Of a stretch of 64,000 nt of DNA, positions 1 to 10,679 are shown in pieces. The DNA is taken from the NCBI GenBank assembly GCA_907163345.1, contig CAJQUN010000978.1, forward strand, positions 1-64,000, written 5' to 3'. The stretch's first letter is position 1; every line of letters starts with the position of its first letter. The position numbers were made by a program, and so were the translations under genes. Under the pieces are notes generated by a model, which did no database searches, was not told the origin of the DNA, and worked only from the letters and a program-made list of their open reading frames with translations. The stretch is from Haberlea rhodopensis. Taxonomy: Eukaryota; Streptophyta; Magnoliopsida; Lamiales; Gesneriaceae.

Positions 1-240
1 CGTAACCAGGGATGAGCTCGTCGTAAACGTGCTCCTGAGGGGGGTGAAAACCCTTGCTCCTGGCGTAACCAGGGTTCTGAGCTCATCGTAAACGTGATCC
101 GTGAGGTGGGGTGAAAAACCTTGCTCCTGGCGTAACCAGGGCTGAGCTCGTCGTAAACGTGCTCCTGAGGTGGGGTGAAAACCCTTGCTCCTGGCGTAAC
201 CAGGGCTGAGCTCGGTCCGTACGTTAAAACGTGCTCCTGA
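1..240. repeat. Minisatellite array, unit of about 64 bp (type 1, first block)
   Basis: About four tandem copies of a unit near 64 bp are visible. Each carries GTAACCAGGG, GAGCTCGTCGTAAACGTG, CTCCTGAGG and GGGTGAAAACC. The first copy starts at the window edge, so the array probably continues to the left. The same unit returns at 905-1395. Open frames across it are by-products of the repeat. Confidence 0.9.
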
Positions 241-284
241 TGTGCAAGGGCTTATTGACAACGTCTTGGACTTCTGAATAGGGC

Positions 285-535
285 CGTACTGCAAGATTGC
301 ACGCCCGGTATGGGTATCGAGGTAATAAAGACTTACTGCGAGATTGCATGCCTGAGCTCGATGTAATAGGGCCTTATTGCCTGATGGCATGCCCGAGCTT
401 GATGTAATAGGGCCTTATGCCTGATGGCACGCCCGAGCTTGATGTAATAGGGCCTTACTGCTAGATTGCATGCCCGAGCTCGATGTGTAATAGGGCCTTA
501 TTACCTGATGGCATGCCCGAGCTCGATGTAATATG
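285..535. repeat. Minisatellite array, unit of about 42 bp (type 2, first block)
   Basis: Tandem copies of a unit of about 42 bp contain GATGTAATAGGGCCTTA, a TGCCTGATGGCA or TGCAAGATTGCA core, and CGCCCGAGCT. Copies differ by small indels. The type returns at 1425-1845, preceded both times by the same linker (near 230-285 and 1380-1425), which points to a larger duplicated unit. Confidence 0.88.
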
Positions 536-840
536 AGCGAAGAATGCTCGGCTGAACCGTGCTCCAGAGATAATAAATAGGAGCAAAAATGTGCTCGTAT
601 GATCTAAACTGAGCTCCAGAGATAACAAATAGGAGCGAAGAATGCTCGTCTGAACCGAGCTCCAAAGATAATAAATAGGAACAAAAATGTGCTCTTGATC
701 TGAACTGAGCTCCAGAGATAACAAATAGGAGCGAAGAATGCTCGTCTGAATCAAACTCCAAAGATAATAAATAGGAGCGAAGAATGCTCGCCTGAACCGA
801 GCTCCAAAGATAATAAATAGGGGCGATCATCTCCTGAGCG
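536..840. repeat. Minisatellite array with AATAGGAGCGAAGAATGCTC unit (type 3)
   Basis: Five to six tandem copies of a unit of roughly 45-55 bp contain GAGCTCCA, AGATAATAAATAGGAGC and GAAGAATGCTCG. The type occurs only once in the window, between the type 2 and type 1 blocks. The minus-strand open frames across it encode only the repeat. Confidence 0.85.
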
Positions 841-904
841 TAATCTGAGCTTTGAGTGAAAACTCCTGAAGGCACTTGGCGTAGCCAGGGAAAGAGCTTG
901 GCAT

Positions 905-1395
905 AACCGAGGCGAGATTAGCCGTCGTAAACGTGCTCCTGAGGTCGGGTGAAAAACCTTGCTCCTGGCGTAACAAGGGCTGAGCTCGTTGTAAACGTGC
1001 TCCTGAGGTGGGGTGAAAACCCTTGCTCCTGGCGTAACCAGGGCTGAGCTCGTCGTAAACGTGCTCCTGGGGTAGGGTGAAAATCCTTGCTCCTGGCGTA
1101 ACCAGGGCTGAGCTCGTCGTAAACGTGCTCCTGAGGTAGGGTGAAAACCCTTGCTCCTAGCGTAACCAGGGCTGAGCTCGTCGTAAACGTGCTCCTGAGG
1201 TGGGGTGAAAACCCTTGCTCCTGGCGTAACCAGGGCTGAGCTCGTCGTAAACGTGCTCCTGAGGTGGGGTGAAAACCCTTGCTCCTGGCGTAACCAGGGT
1301 TGAGCTCGTCGTAAACGTGCTCCTGAGGTAGGGTGAAAACCCTTGCTCCTGGCGTAATCAGGGCTGAGCTAGTCGTAAACGTGCTCCTGATGTGC
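905..1395. repeat. Minisatellite array, unit of about 64 bp (type 1, second block)
   Basis: About eight copies of the type 1 unit (GTCGTAAACGTGCTCCTGAG core). The minus-strand 164-residue frame over it is a repetitive translation with no known domain and is not called as a gene. The copies are more alike inside this block than the outermost ones, as expected from unequal exchange. Confidence 0.9.
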
Positions 1396-1424
1396 CAAGG
1401 GCTTATTGACAACGTCTTGGACTT

Positions 1425-1845
1425 CTGAATAGGGCCTTACTGCAAGATTGCACGCCCGGTATCGAGGTAATAAAGCCTTACTGTGAGATTGCATGCCTGA
1501 GCTCGATGTAATAGGGCCTTATTGCCTGATGGCATGCCCGAGCTTGATGTAATAGGGCCTTATTGCCTGATGGCACGCCCGAGCTTGATGTAATAGGGCC
1601 TTACTGCTAGATTGCATGCCGAGCTCGATATAATAAGGCCTTACTGCAAGTGCACACGCCCGAGCTGTCATAATATGGCCTTACTGCTAGATTGCATGCC
1701 CGAGCTCGATATAATAAGGCCTACTGCAAGATTGCACGCCCCGAGCTTGATGTAATAGGGCCTTATTGCCTGATGGCACGCCCGAGCTACTGACTTGGTC
1801 CTTATTGCGAGATTGCACGCCCGAGCTATAACTTTGATCGGCCTA
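1425..1845. repeat. Minisatellite array, unit of about 42 bp (type 2, second block)
   Basis: About ten copies of the type 2 unit (TAATAGGGCCTTA ... CGCCCGAGCT). The linker just before it (CTTATTGACAACGTCTTGG) also precedes the first type 2 block, about 1,150 bp to the left. The type 1-linker-type 2 assembly is therefore itself repeated. Confidence 0.88.
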
Positions 1846-2185
1846 AAAGTATTGCAATAATACACAAAGACGAGACAGAAACGATCCAAAATAATAATAT
1901 CTTGCAATTGATGTAGCATAAGGAATTTAAAACATTCAAATTCCAACGATTTTTAAGTCTTGAGCGTGTAAAGCTTGTGTTAATATATATGATATATATA
2001 TTTTTTGAAAAGCTCTCCCAATATTTGATGTATGAGCCTACGAGAGGTGCCATGTGAGGGCCTTAGGGGCGCGATGCCTGATGGCTGCATAGTAGGCTTA
2101 TGGGAATGCTGTATGGTGGGCCTCAGATGTGATGCCTGAAGAGTCACATTGTAGCGGACATACAAGCTGCAGGGTGGGTTGATGA
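1846..2185. other. Non-coding stretch with degenerate GATGCC repeats at its right end
   Basis: From 1846 to about 2030 I see nothing recognisable. From about 2030 to 2185 there are degenerate copies of a motif with GTGGGCCT, GCGATGCC and CACA elements. The same kind of repeat continues at 4850-4990, after the solo LTR, so the LTR was inserted into this repeat block. Confidence 0.55.
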
Positions 2186-2507
2186 TGTGATGTCCGGGAT
2201 AATGGTGTTAATCCGGTATGGTAATAATCCTTGATGGATTTTAATTGTGGCAATAGGAATTAATTGCGGTTTGTGACTCCCGGGGATTTTAAATCCGGTT
2301 TTGGAGTCGTTGGGTCCAAGGGATGAGATTGTATTCCCATCGTGGCGATGACCTTGGATTTTGGTCTTTGGTGTGATTTGGGGTCCGGAGTACTTTGTAC
2401 TGGGGCTGGCAATGGAATTTGAGTTGGAGAGGTGATTTTTGAAAACAGATGATTTTAATGAATCATGATGTATTTGTGGAAGTATTGGTGTGTTGTGGTA
2501 TTTTTGC

Positions 2508-2515
2508 TATATATA
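2508..2515 (+). promoter_or_regulatory. TATA box in solo LTR F
   Basis: TATATATA within GCTATATATACCCG, about 320 bp into the LTR. It would place the transcription start near 2540, in the usual position for a U3 promoter. No other TATA-like run precedes it closely. Confidence 0.5.
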
Positions 2516-2935
2516 CCCGTTGGACTCGAGATTTCCGTCATTTGGCACGGAATCACTTCTCTCCCTCTCCTCCCCCCCTCTTGTCGTGCATCACCCCTTT
2601 TCCCCAACCCTCATCTTTTCTCTTTGGAGAAAAAATGGTCGGAGGCTCGATTTAGGAGGCCGGATTCTTCGAATAAGTTGGTAATCTCCTTCCCCTCGCT
2701 TTTATCTTCGTTGGATTGTGATTTTGTTGGTTTTGGTTGAGTTTGGGTTTAGTTTGATTTGGGTGATTTTTGGTAAAAATCATAAAACCTTTTGGGTTGT
2801 TTTATTTGGGTTGAGCACCCTTGTTGGAGGTCCTTGGGTGTGGATTTGTTGTGGTTTTGGGTTGGGAGGAGTTGGGGTATGTATTGTAGAGGTTTCAAGC
2901 TTTTGAAAATGGAGATTTTCGTGTTGCAGGTCGTA

Positions 2936-3127
2936 GCGATCGATCGCCTGTGGCGAGCGATCGATCGCCCGCTGGCAGTAGGTAGCTTTTAAGCATTGTG
3001 GCGATCGATCGCCACTTTTGAGCGATCGATCGCCTCGCGCCAGTAAGGTCTGGCGATCGATCACTATATCGAGCGATCGATCGCCGAGGGGCTAGCGATC
3101 GATCGCCCGGCATAGCGATCGATCGCC
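2936..3127. repeat. GCGATCGATCGC palindrome array in LTR F
   Basis: About nine boxes of the self-complementary GCGATCGATCGC or a one-base variant are spaced 12-35 bp apart and separated by unrelated sequence. The same array occurs in the LTRs of E, A, B and D. Confidence 0.9.
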
Positions 3128-3522
3128 AGAGTAGTTTTGTTGGTTTCTTGGCTTTTATGTGGGATTTTGGATTCGCGACTTAAATGGTCGGCTTCCGGGG
3201 CAATGTTCACATTCCAATGGGAATGTTAGACTTTTAAAATGGTTTGGTTGGAGCCAAGTTAAAGTAAACGGAACTCTCGGTTGAGTTTTTGGCGACCTTT
3301 TAAACTTGTAAAATGGTTTGCTTTGGGTGTTATGCATGCTTAGCCGGGTGGCTTTTATTTTGGTAATCGTCATGGATAGACGATATATTTTTGGAGTTTT
3401 GAACGTGCTTGGGCACGTGGTTGCATGCTTATGCTTGATTTTGAGTTGTTTATGTGTTTTAGCACCTATTTCTCGAGGCATGGAACTCAAGCAAGGTTTA
3501 GCTTGGACTACGGAGACTTAAG

Positions 3523-3537
3523 GTACGTATAACGTAC
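3523..3537 (+). promoter_or_regulatory. GTACGT-ATA-ACGTAC inverted repeat in LTR F
   Basis: A perfect 6-bp inverted repeat with a 3-base loop, directly preceded by AAG so that it also reads as a splice-donor-like AAG|GTACGT. Equivalent elements with different loops occur once in every other gypsy LTR of this window. Function is inferred, not known. Confidence 0.6.
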
Positions 3538-3559
3538 GAGCATAGCCTTTATAATGTTG

Positions 3560-3845
3560 CAACTGTGAAATGCATGGTATAGGGTAATTGTAATAAATGG
3601 GCATTGAAATGCATGGTTGTGGTGGTATTACAATAAATGGGCATTGAAATGCATGGTTTGTGGTATTTACAATAAATGGGCATTGAAATGCATGGTTTGT
3701 GGTATTTACAATAAATGAGTATTGAAATGCATGGTATATGGTATTGGAAATAGATGGATATTGAAGTGCACGGTTTATGGTACTTGCAATAATTGGATAG
3801 TGAAATGCATGGTATATGGTAACTGTGATAAATAGACATACACTG
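3560..3845. repeat. Tandem repeat, unit of about 42-60 bp, within LTR F
   Basis: Six to seven copies of a unit built from ATTGAAATGCATGGTTTGTG and GTATTTACAATAAATGGGC. It lies right after the GTACGT/ACGTAC element. LTR B also has a tandem repeat at this position, with unrelated sequence. Confidence 0.85.
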
Positions 3846-4849
3846 GAAATAATATGGTGCCGCTTTCGAGCGAGCAACGATTGGGTGTTGTCGCCGTGAG
3901 CGACCATCGGTTATGACGCCGCTATTGTTGAGCGTGCGTGGGGTTTAGAATGCCGCTATTGTGGAGCGAGCAATGTTATGGGAACATGGAATCCTTGGTT
4001 AAATATATGTGAAATCTATGGCCTATATATAATGATTTTACCATATTGATTATGGAACTGGCATGATAGAACTGTATTAGTTAATCTATATGGCGATTAA
4101 CTGGCTTTGGGAATTTGATGAGTTTGGTTATTTTGAGAACAGGGACAATACATGGGATCCCGGATGAGGGTGTTACCATCCAGGGAGTATCATTTAAATT
4201 ATGGCATTTACATTCTGTAAATTTATGATTTGCAATGTTATGATTATTGGATTGATGGTATTGGTATGCTCACCCCCGTGTGAGGGCTGTCTCTGTGGGG
4301 CAGGCGTTACAGGGGTGGTAGCGGTAGCAGCGGCTTGGAGTTGAGCTCGGGCTGTTGATTAGAGGTACTCCACGATCGAGGTACCAGAGCTGGCTGGATA
4401 GACGCTCAGATCCAGAGTTGAGATCGAGTTGCACTTGGGAGGTGCTTCCAGGATTGAGGCACCGGTAATGGTATCTGGGAGTATGGTATTTTATACATTT
4501 CGTGCACATACGATTATTTGGTGCTCGTTTGTGAGCGATGTATATGTGTGCATGGGTTGTATAAAAGGCAAATGTCTTTTCTTTTCATCTATATTGTGAT
4601 ATGCAATTAATTGAGAACTGCTAGATGAATTGAGAAGTAATTAGTGTATCTCAGGAGTACATGTCATGCTAAATGGTTTAGTTGGGAAACTGGAAATGGT
4701 TTGTATTGGATTAAACGGAAAAATCTTATTATCGGTATTTTATGCTAATCTAGCATATGGTTATTTTCCAACATAGATGGTTACATGTACACGATCATGG
4801 GATTTACGCACTAATTTCGGGTTAAGGGCACGGGGGTCCTTACAGATGA

Positions 4850-6787
4850 TCAGAGATGCCCGTGTGATCGGCTGATCATCAGAGATGCCGCATGGTGGAC
4901 TTTAGGAACACGATGCCCAAGAGGCCACACAACGAGCTTACGTTATGACACATAGCAAACTTCAGGAATGCGATGCCCAAGGTAAAAAGTTTATTTTTTT
5001 CTCTCTCTTGGGGTCCATATCTTGTACATTAAAGCAGTTCAACCATTATTGCGAAAGAAAGATAAACATGGACTTATCTTAGATTTTGTATTGGCATAAG
5101 TAGTAGAAAATCGAGGGCCAATAATAATGATGTGATAAGCCTCTTTCAAGTATACAAAGCCCATGATGTTAAAGCAAATTCCACCAATTTCTAGAGAGAA
5201 CCAATTGCTTCATTCAGAATTTATTGACTTCATGTAAGACATCATACAAGTTTCAGTATCATGTCGACAAACCATCCATGGATCTCCACATGATTCGACC
5301 AAAAACAATTGCTTCCAAGATTGCGGTGGAAGTATTGTAGCAGTTTATCTCATAAACCGTCAAGGTAATGGGGAAGAGAGTTCTCCCAGTGGTAGCGAGT
5401 CAGCGGTGACAAAGCCGTGGCGGCGATCATCAATGATCCCCATAGTGGGCATGATGGATATATCTAAAACCCATCATCTGTAGGAAGATTTGGCCTTTGG
5501 GAGAAATATATTTACGATTCTACACTCTTCATTGATCTGAACAGCAGCTGCCAGGTTCTTTGATTTTTGTAATGGCAGTGATTAACAATTTTGATTACTC
5601 CGTGAGATCCATATATGGCCACATAATATGCCACTGAAAAACATAGAGCAGAAAAGTAGAATAGTTTCTCATATCTCCAGAGCACTGACATTGTCTCTTT
5701 AGAACCGTAGGCTGAAACGTGAGAATTTATTATTGATTTGCTTCCTTCCTTCGTATTTCTTGAACTAAATTCTCCATGGTGGCATTGTAGCACTTCATCA
5801 TAATGCCTTTTTTTCTAAAACTCATCGATCTTGTATGGAATTTTTGTTTTTGAGAAAAAAACATGTTTGAGTTTCTTGATGGAATAAGCTACTCAACCAG
5901 GTCTTCTCTCATGAGGAATTTTATGTACCCCAAATTACGTTTCACGCCAGAAACCATATAGTAGGACATTACCAGAGAAGTAGAAATATGAGTGTCCATC
6001 GGCGAATGGATGGCCGTTGTTGCACAGAAGAAGAGCTAGCGGAAGGATGGACAATAGCTGAAACAAGAGAATGACTAGCTCAGGTAATTCATCGAACATA
6101 TGATATGCAACATAGTGTATATACGTTGATATGTAAAACCAGAGAAGGATCGAGCCCCAACAACAAATATCACGATCCAGTTCCAACACCAATATATACA
6201 CAACCAAAGTTGCACAAAAATCCAGCAGAAAAGCACAGATGATCACTTAATGAAGATAATATTCAAATCTGCCTTTTTAATATGTATGGATAAGTCATAA
6301 GTGATAATATCATATGCAAATCAAGAAGCTCCATAGTAAATTATCCAAGTTAGTCGATGATAGAATAAGATGGCCCAAAAAATACTAATTGTTACTGTAA
6401 TGTATCAATCGAGCAAGGGCCACGTGAAGTCGCATGGCTAAATATTGATAAAGTATATGGCATCTTTTCAAATTCTAATTAACTTGCAATATGATGATAT
6501 ACGTATACTGTCTACAGTATGGTAGCAACCAACACATCGACAAAGGATAATAGGAAGCAAATTAAATATGAGTGCCAGAGTGTGATGTGGCTTCTGTATG
6601 CCAATAGTTAAAGAAATAATAAATATAAAAAAGAAGGAGAAAAACCCTTGTGGAAGTATGTCTCCACTGAATTGCCGCACGAATACTGATGGCAGCAATT
6701 AGCAAGCCTTCGTTTTACTTTTTCTCTCTGACTTTTTGGATTTTTCGGTGTTAACATTGTTTTACCCATCACGTCTTAATTCAAATG
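4850..6787. other. Unrecognised DNA, probable interior of a minus-strand LTR element
   Basis: The first 140 bp are degenerate GATGCC repeats. The rest has no coding region that I recognise. Two minus-strand frames stand out: 5512-5793 (93 residues) and 5935-6246 (103 residues, very hydrophobic, with stretches that could be membrane segments). They are in AT-rich DNA, show no known motif, and could be remnants of a captured gene or chance. Because the segment adjoins the primer-site-like motif at 6788-6805 and the LTR at 6808-7372 on the minus strand, I read it as the interior of that element. Confidence 0.35.
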
Positions 6788-6805
6788 TTCCCACAGACGG
6801 CGCCA
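6788..6805 (-). other. Probable primer-binding site of the 6808-7372 LTR
   Basis: On the minus strand this reads TGGCGCCGTCTGTGGGAA, starting three bases inside the LTR edge, where a primer-binding site should be. The TGGCGCC start recurs in plant Tat/Ogre-type and non-autonomous LTR elements. It differs from the TGGTATCAGAGC site of every other element in this window. I have not verified which tRNA it pairs with. Confidence 0.6.
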
Positions 6806-6807
6806 AT

Positions 6808-7372
6808 TGATATCACTAAAAAGTGTGATCTTAAATAAATATCGTGCGATGATGCAACAAACGATTTATCTTCTATAAACTGAATTGAACCGTCCCCCAA
6901 ATGTATCTGTGTATCAAAGAAAAAGGGTGAGATGACTCCGCCCGTAGGCGAAGCCACTCCGACGCTTAAGTCAGTATATGCTTCAATAGAAAAGTATTGA
7001 AATTGTAGGCTTTGCATAACATGAAAGTCGTATTATGAAATACGTATTATGAAAGACGTAAGCAATAGCGTGTAAGTATTGCGTAATGAACGTACATGAA
7101 TGAGGGTTAGGTGCCCTCTATTTATAGATGTAGAGATAGAGTCCCAATCAATATAGAATAAGAGTTCTAGTCAATCTATAATTGTAGAGTTCTAGTCAAT
7201 CTGGGAGAAGAGTTCTAGTTAATATGAAATAGTATTGTATATGGCAACTAGATCCATGTTTATCCCGAGAATATTGAGAGATGTCTTCCAAAACCCTACA
7301 ACTCCTTGCTTAATCAGATTGGGTCGGTTAAAACCCATTAGGTAGATCAATCCCCCATTGAGGGGTATCACA
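6808..7372 (-). mobile_element. LTR of a non-autonomous or Tat/Ogre-like retrotransposon
   Basis: The 565-bp segment has matching short inverted termini (TGATATCA at the left, TATCACA at the right, so TG...CA). On the minus strand it is followed by a primer-binding-site-like sequence. It carries a good minus-strand TATA box (7119-7126). To the right, viral protease sequence begins at 7373, so this element appears to have inserted into pararetrovirus copy 1. The partner LTR should lie left of the window; if so, everything from 1 to 6787, including solo LTR F, is its interior. No gag or pol is visible there, which argues for a non-autonomous element carrying minisatellites. The family is not certain. 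Confidence 0.6.
7119..7126 (-). promoter_or_regulatory. TATA box of the 6808-7372 LTR
   Basis: The minus strand reads CTATAAATAGAGG, a near-ideal plant TATA box, about 250 bp into the LTR. Transcription would then start near 7090 and run leftward. Confidence 0.6.
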
Positions 7373-7620
7373 TAATATTTGGCAGGAATAAGTCCTTCAT
7401 TAATACATTTTGATCAGCACCATTATCGATTAGACAAATAGTGTTAATTTTAAAATCTTTAATTATTAAAGTGATCATAGAATACCATTTTTGGAATGAA
7501 ATTTTTTCTATTGTCTGTACATATTGTTCTTAATCAGGCATGTTTGAGAGACATGAATTGTTCCTTGAGTTGAATCTTTTGTGTCAAAGGAATGTATTTG
7601 ATCAAGAATAGATATTTTAG
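7373..7620 (-). pseudogene. Pararetroviral aspartic protease fragment, active site mutated
   Basis: This matches the part of copy 1 at about 13320-13575 almost base for base. The protease would process the viral polyprotein. In the other copy the active site reads Asp-Ser-Gly-Ala. Here the serine codon AGT is AAT, giving Asp-Asn-Gly-Ala (near 7420-7432), a G-to-A change in the coding strand. The fragment stops at the LTR edge (7372) on its C-terminal side. On its N-terminal side it is joined at 7620/7621 directly to coat-protein sequence, so about 720 bp present in the other copy are missing. Confidence 0.75.
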
Positions 7621-9464
7621 ATCTTGTAACCTTATTTTTATAATATGTTGAGGGGGCAAGTTTTTGCCATACCAAATGCTTCACAAAAGTTACCTAATTT
7701 TTTTTCTAGAGGTTATGTTTATCTTTGCCATATTTTGATTGTAGCTTTAATTCAGAGCATAATGTTAAAGCTTCTCTTTTGATAAAAGAAAATAATTGAC
7801 CAAAAGTTATTGAATCAAATTGATAGGATCACTATCAGTTTCAGTTTTGAGTTTTTGTGTTATTCGTTCTCCGAATAATTTTGGAAGACCTGTAATGAAT
7901 CTTTCTTTCCAGAAAGCTTGATTACAGTCTGTTCTTTTAAGAACATAAGTAAGAAAGACGTCTTTGTACCATCTATAATCAGATAGAGTAGGACATCTTA
8001 AATTTGAAAGAACAATATGAGATTAGTTTAATTCTTCTTTGGGATTTCCTATAAAATACATACCTATAGTAATTATTAAATAATCACAGGCATCAGCCTT
8101 TTGTTGAATTATACCATCTTCATTTTCATATTCTGACTTATGACGTATAATAGATTGTTTTCATCTAAAGTTAGTTGGTTATCCCACCAATTTTTAATTG
8201 GTCCTGTAAATCCTGTTACTAGAAGACCTACAGATTTTCTTCTGTAGCATTTTGAATTCGGTAGGCAGTTTTGCCATACCCCATTTCTTGTAGTGTATTG
8301 AGTATTTCAGATTCGGATTTACCATCTATTCCATGATGTATAGATTGTCCATCATATTTAGAAGTTTGAAATTGAGTTCTTTCTTCATATTGAATATCAT
8401 GAGGTGTAGGTTTGTTATAAAAATTTCTAGTTGTCCAGATGAACGTAATTTATTTATTTCTCCTTTAAAATGTTTGTTAATTTCATTTATGAGATATTAG
8501 TATCACTATCGGAACTGTCACTTTCGTTTGATATTTTTAACGCAATTAATCTTTGATTACTAGTAGAGGAAATATTGGCTAGTTTTTGTTTATACGATTA
8601 AGTATATCGGTATTTGGTTAATTTTTAATTTACTTTCAAGGGATATAGGAATACTTCTTGGGTTAAAGTGAGGTTTGGAAATATCGTGAGGAAATTTAAA
8701 TTTTTGATTTAGTTTCTATTTGTAAATTTTGCATTGATTTAACTGAGTAGCAATAATATGTAAAATTTGATTTGAAAAATTATTTTGTTGATATTTTTAT
8801 GACATCTTCTTGTGAAACATGGTCTTTTCCGTCACGACCTCGTTTGAAGGGAGTAAGCTATGATTTCACCATCTGGAGTGGTTACTTTTATTTTTGAAGA
8901 GGTGGATGAATAGAAGTGACAACAGATTATTGTCTAAAGTCCATTTTTTGTAAGGGCGGTTTGGGAACATATATTTGTTGTAGTGAATAAACATTTTCTA
9001 TATCTTTGTAAAGGTATACATATGAAACCAATTAGTTAAAGGAATATTTGCCTTTTTTCTTGATAATGTCCATCATCCAAGCCTTTTTTATTTGTTCTAT
9101 GAATTGTGGTTCTAATTTTTCGAACCATTGTCTTTTATCTGTGTTATCTGGATCATTGTAATCATCAATCAATATTGATGATTAACTTTAAATTGTCAAC
9201 ATGAAATCATGTTTATTTGAGATAAAGTTGGAGAATTAGGAGGAGAATAATTTGTTGAACTAGAAGGTTGAAATTCTGGAAGAGGTGATTTAAAATTGAA
9301 TTTTGAGTCTGTAAAATGAGCACTGGAATAATTTGAAACAGATTTTCGAGATGATTCTGGTTTGGGGTCATCTTGAATGGATGAATGGGAACGTTCTCTA
9401 TATGAGTTAAATCGTAATAAAATACGACCATCAGTTTCTTCAATTATTTGAGGATATATCTCTT
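7621..9464 (-). pseudogene. Pararetroviral coat protein, broken copy lacking its zinc knuckle
   Basis: The sequence is homologous to the coat-protein frame at 55868-57580 and to 13822-15302, with many frameshifts and stops, so no long frame survives. The recognisable order on the minus strand is the linker after the movement protein (9200-9464), the region with an Arg/Lys-rich stretch (near 8830), the serine/aspartate-rich stretch (near 8510-8560), and the conserved core (7850-8350). The C-terminal part with the CCHC zinc knuckle is gone, removed by the deletion at 7620/7621. Confidence 0.75.
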
Positions 9465-10220
9465 CGTATTAATTTCTGGGTATTTGAGGAGTTTGAATAA
9501 TAAATTCATTTGGGATTGTGATTTCATCCCATTTCAAACGTTTTGGAACAAACACAGATGGATTATCTGCTTCCACATGTAATAAGACAGTTTCGTCTTA
9601 CTGTTGTTTGAAGATTAAATTTTAAATTTAATTGTGAATTCATTATTCTAAAATAAACTCTATATATAATGGCAAAGTTTTTACATAAGTCTCTAAATTC
9701 ATCTCCTTGAAGATGAACATCTAAGACTAATGAGTCTTGAATTAGTGGATCTGAAAGATCTACAGAAAAGTTAGGGGAACAGTTGAAATATATTGGTCCA
9801 TTACAAAACATTTGTTTGAATCATGGCCAATAATGAAGATTTATATCTTTTTAATCTTTTATCTCGAAGAGCGAGATATATTGGAGCATTACTCCCATAT
9901 GAACTAATGGTTTAACTGCAACTTGAATTAAACCAAAGTGAATATATTTATAATGTCTTTCTATATATTTAGTGATTGAATTTAAAGATATCAAAGGTAT
10001 ACTTTGAAATTCTTGTTGTATAGAAATAGTTTCTTCATGAGTTTTAATAGAAAAAGAAGTTTTGAAATCAAAAGATCCTATTTGATAAAGAGTCTCTATT
10101 TATTCTTCTGGAATAGTCCAGTTTTGAATAGTTAATAGGTAAATGTATTTCTTTTGATTGAATTATGCTGTTTGAGTTTGAAGAACTTCTAGAAAATAAT
10201 CTTCTAATTGATGAAGCCAT
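9465..10220 (-). pseudogene. Pararetroviral movement protein, broken copy
   Basis: The start codon is at 10220-10218 on the minus strand, in the same context as the intact start at 21158. The product belongs to the 30K superfamily of plant virus movement proteins, which modify plasmodesmata for cell-to-cell spread. The open part at 9563-9811 shows the family core: NGPIYFNC followed by a segment with FSVDLSDP. Frameshifts lie before and after it. Compare 21158-21888, where the N-terminal 240 residues are still in one frame. Confidence 0.75.
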
Positions 10221-10432
10221 AGAAAAGTTTTAAAATCTTATGTTTAAGTTGTCTACTATAAATAGTGTTACGGAGTACGGGACCACCACCGGGACCACCT
10301 ACACGGCTGACCAACGGACTTACAGGCTGACCAACGCAAACAGTAATACCAGAACATTATGAACTTAAAATAATGATCTTAAAACTAAGGAATGGTTTCT
10401 ACAATTTGAAGATAGATCTAGATTGGGAGTAA

Positions 10433-10448
10433 CTTGGCTCTGATACCA
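10433..10448 (-). other. Pararetroviral minus-strand primer-binding site (initiator tRNA-Met)
   Basis: The minus strand reads TGGTATCAGAGCCAAG, complementary to the 3' end of plant initiator tRNA-Met. This is the standard priming site for reverse transcription in Caulimoviridae and marks position 1 of the viral genome by convention. Confidence 0.88.
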
Positions 10449-10671
10449 TTTCGGGGGTGGATCGAACGTTTTGGATTAAACATGATAAGAATGTAATAGT
10501 AAACATGTATGTAATGAAGACTTTAAATAACCAATTTGTAAAAAAAGACTTACTTTGAATTTGAACAATAGTAGTCGATTACAAGCAAGTATTGTAGTGG
10601 AAAATGAGAGTGAAATTGATTATAAGATCATCCAGAGAATTCTGCGATGATTGTAATGAAATCTACATATC

Positions 10672-10679
10672 TATTTATA
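10672..10679 (-). promoter_or_regulatory. TATA box of the pararetroviral promoter, copy 1
   Basis: The minus strand reads TATAAATA, inside CTATAAATAG. The same box sits at 58053-58060 in copy 3. Its distance upstream of the primer site is suited to a pregenomic RNA promoter. Confidence 0.6.

Larger units (their letters stand above)
2186..4844 (+). mobile_element. Solo LTR of a Ty3/gypsy element (LTR type F)
   Basis: The segment begins TGTGATGTCCGGG and ends GGGTCCTTACA. It is flanked by perfect 5-bp direct repeats GATGA at 2181-2185 and 4845-4849, the TSD of an LTR retrotransposon. There is no internal region, so it is a solo LTR left by recombination between two LTRs. The 2.66-kb length matches the long LTRs of elements A, B, D and E in this window. 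It shares their parts in the same order: TATA box, GCGATCGATCGC array, GTACGT/ACGTAC inverted repeat, and a TATGCTCAC block. It is a separate family, because outside these blocks it does not match the others by eye. It lies within repeats that may be the interior of the element whose LTR is at 6808-7372. Confidence 0.85.

Noticed and set aside
918..1412. A 164-residue minus-strand frame as a gene
   Set aside because: It is a translation of the 64-bp minisatellite and repeats with it. No domain or start context.
3518..3907. A 129-codon minus-strand frame with repeated HAFQ motifs
   Set aside because: It is the tandem repeat of solo LTR F read in reverse. It has no independent support.
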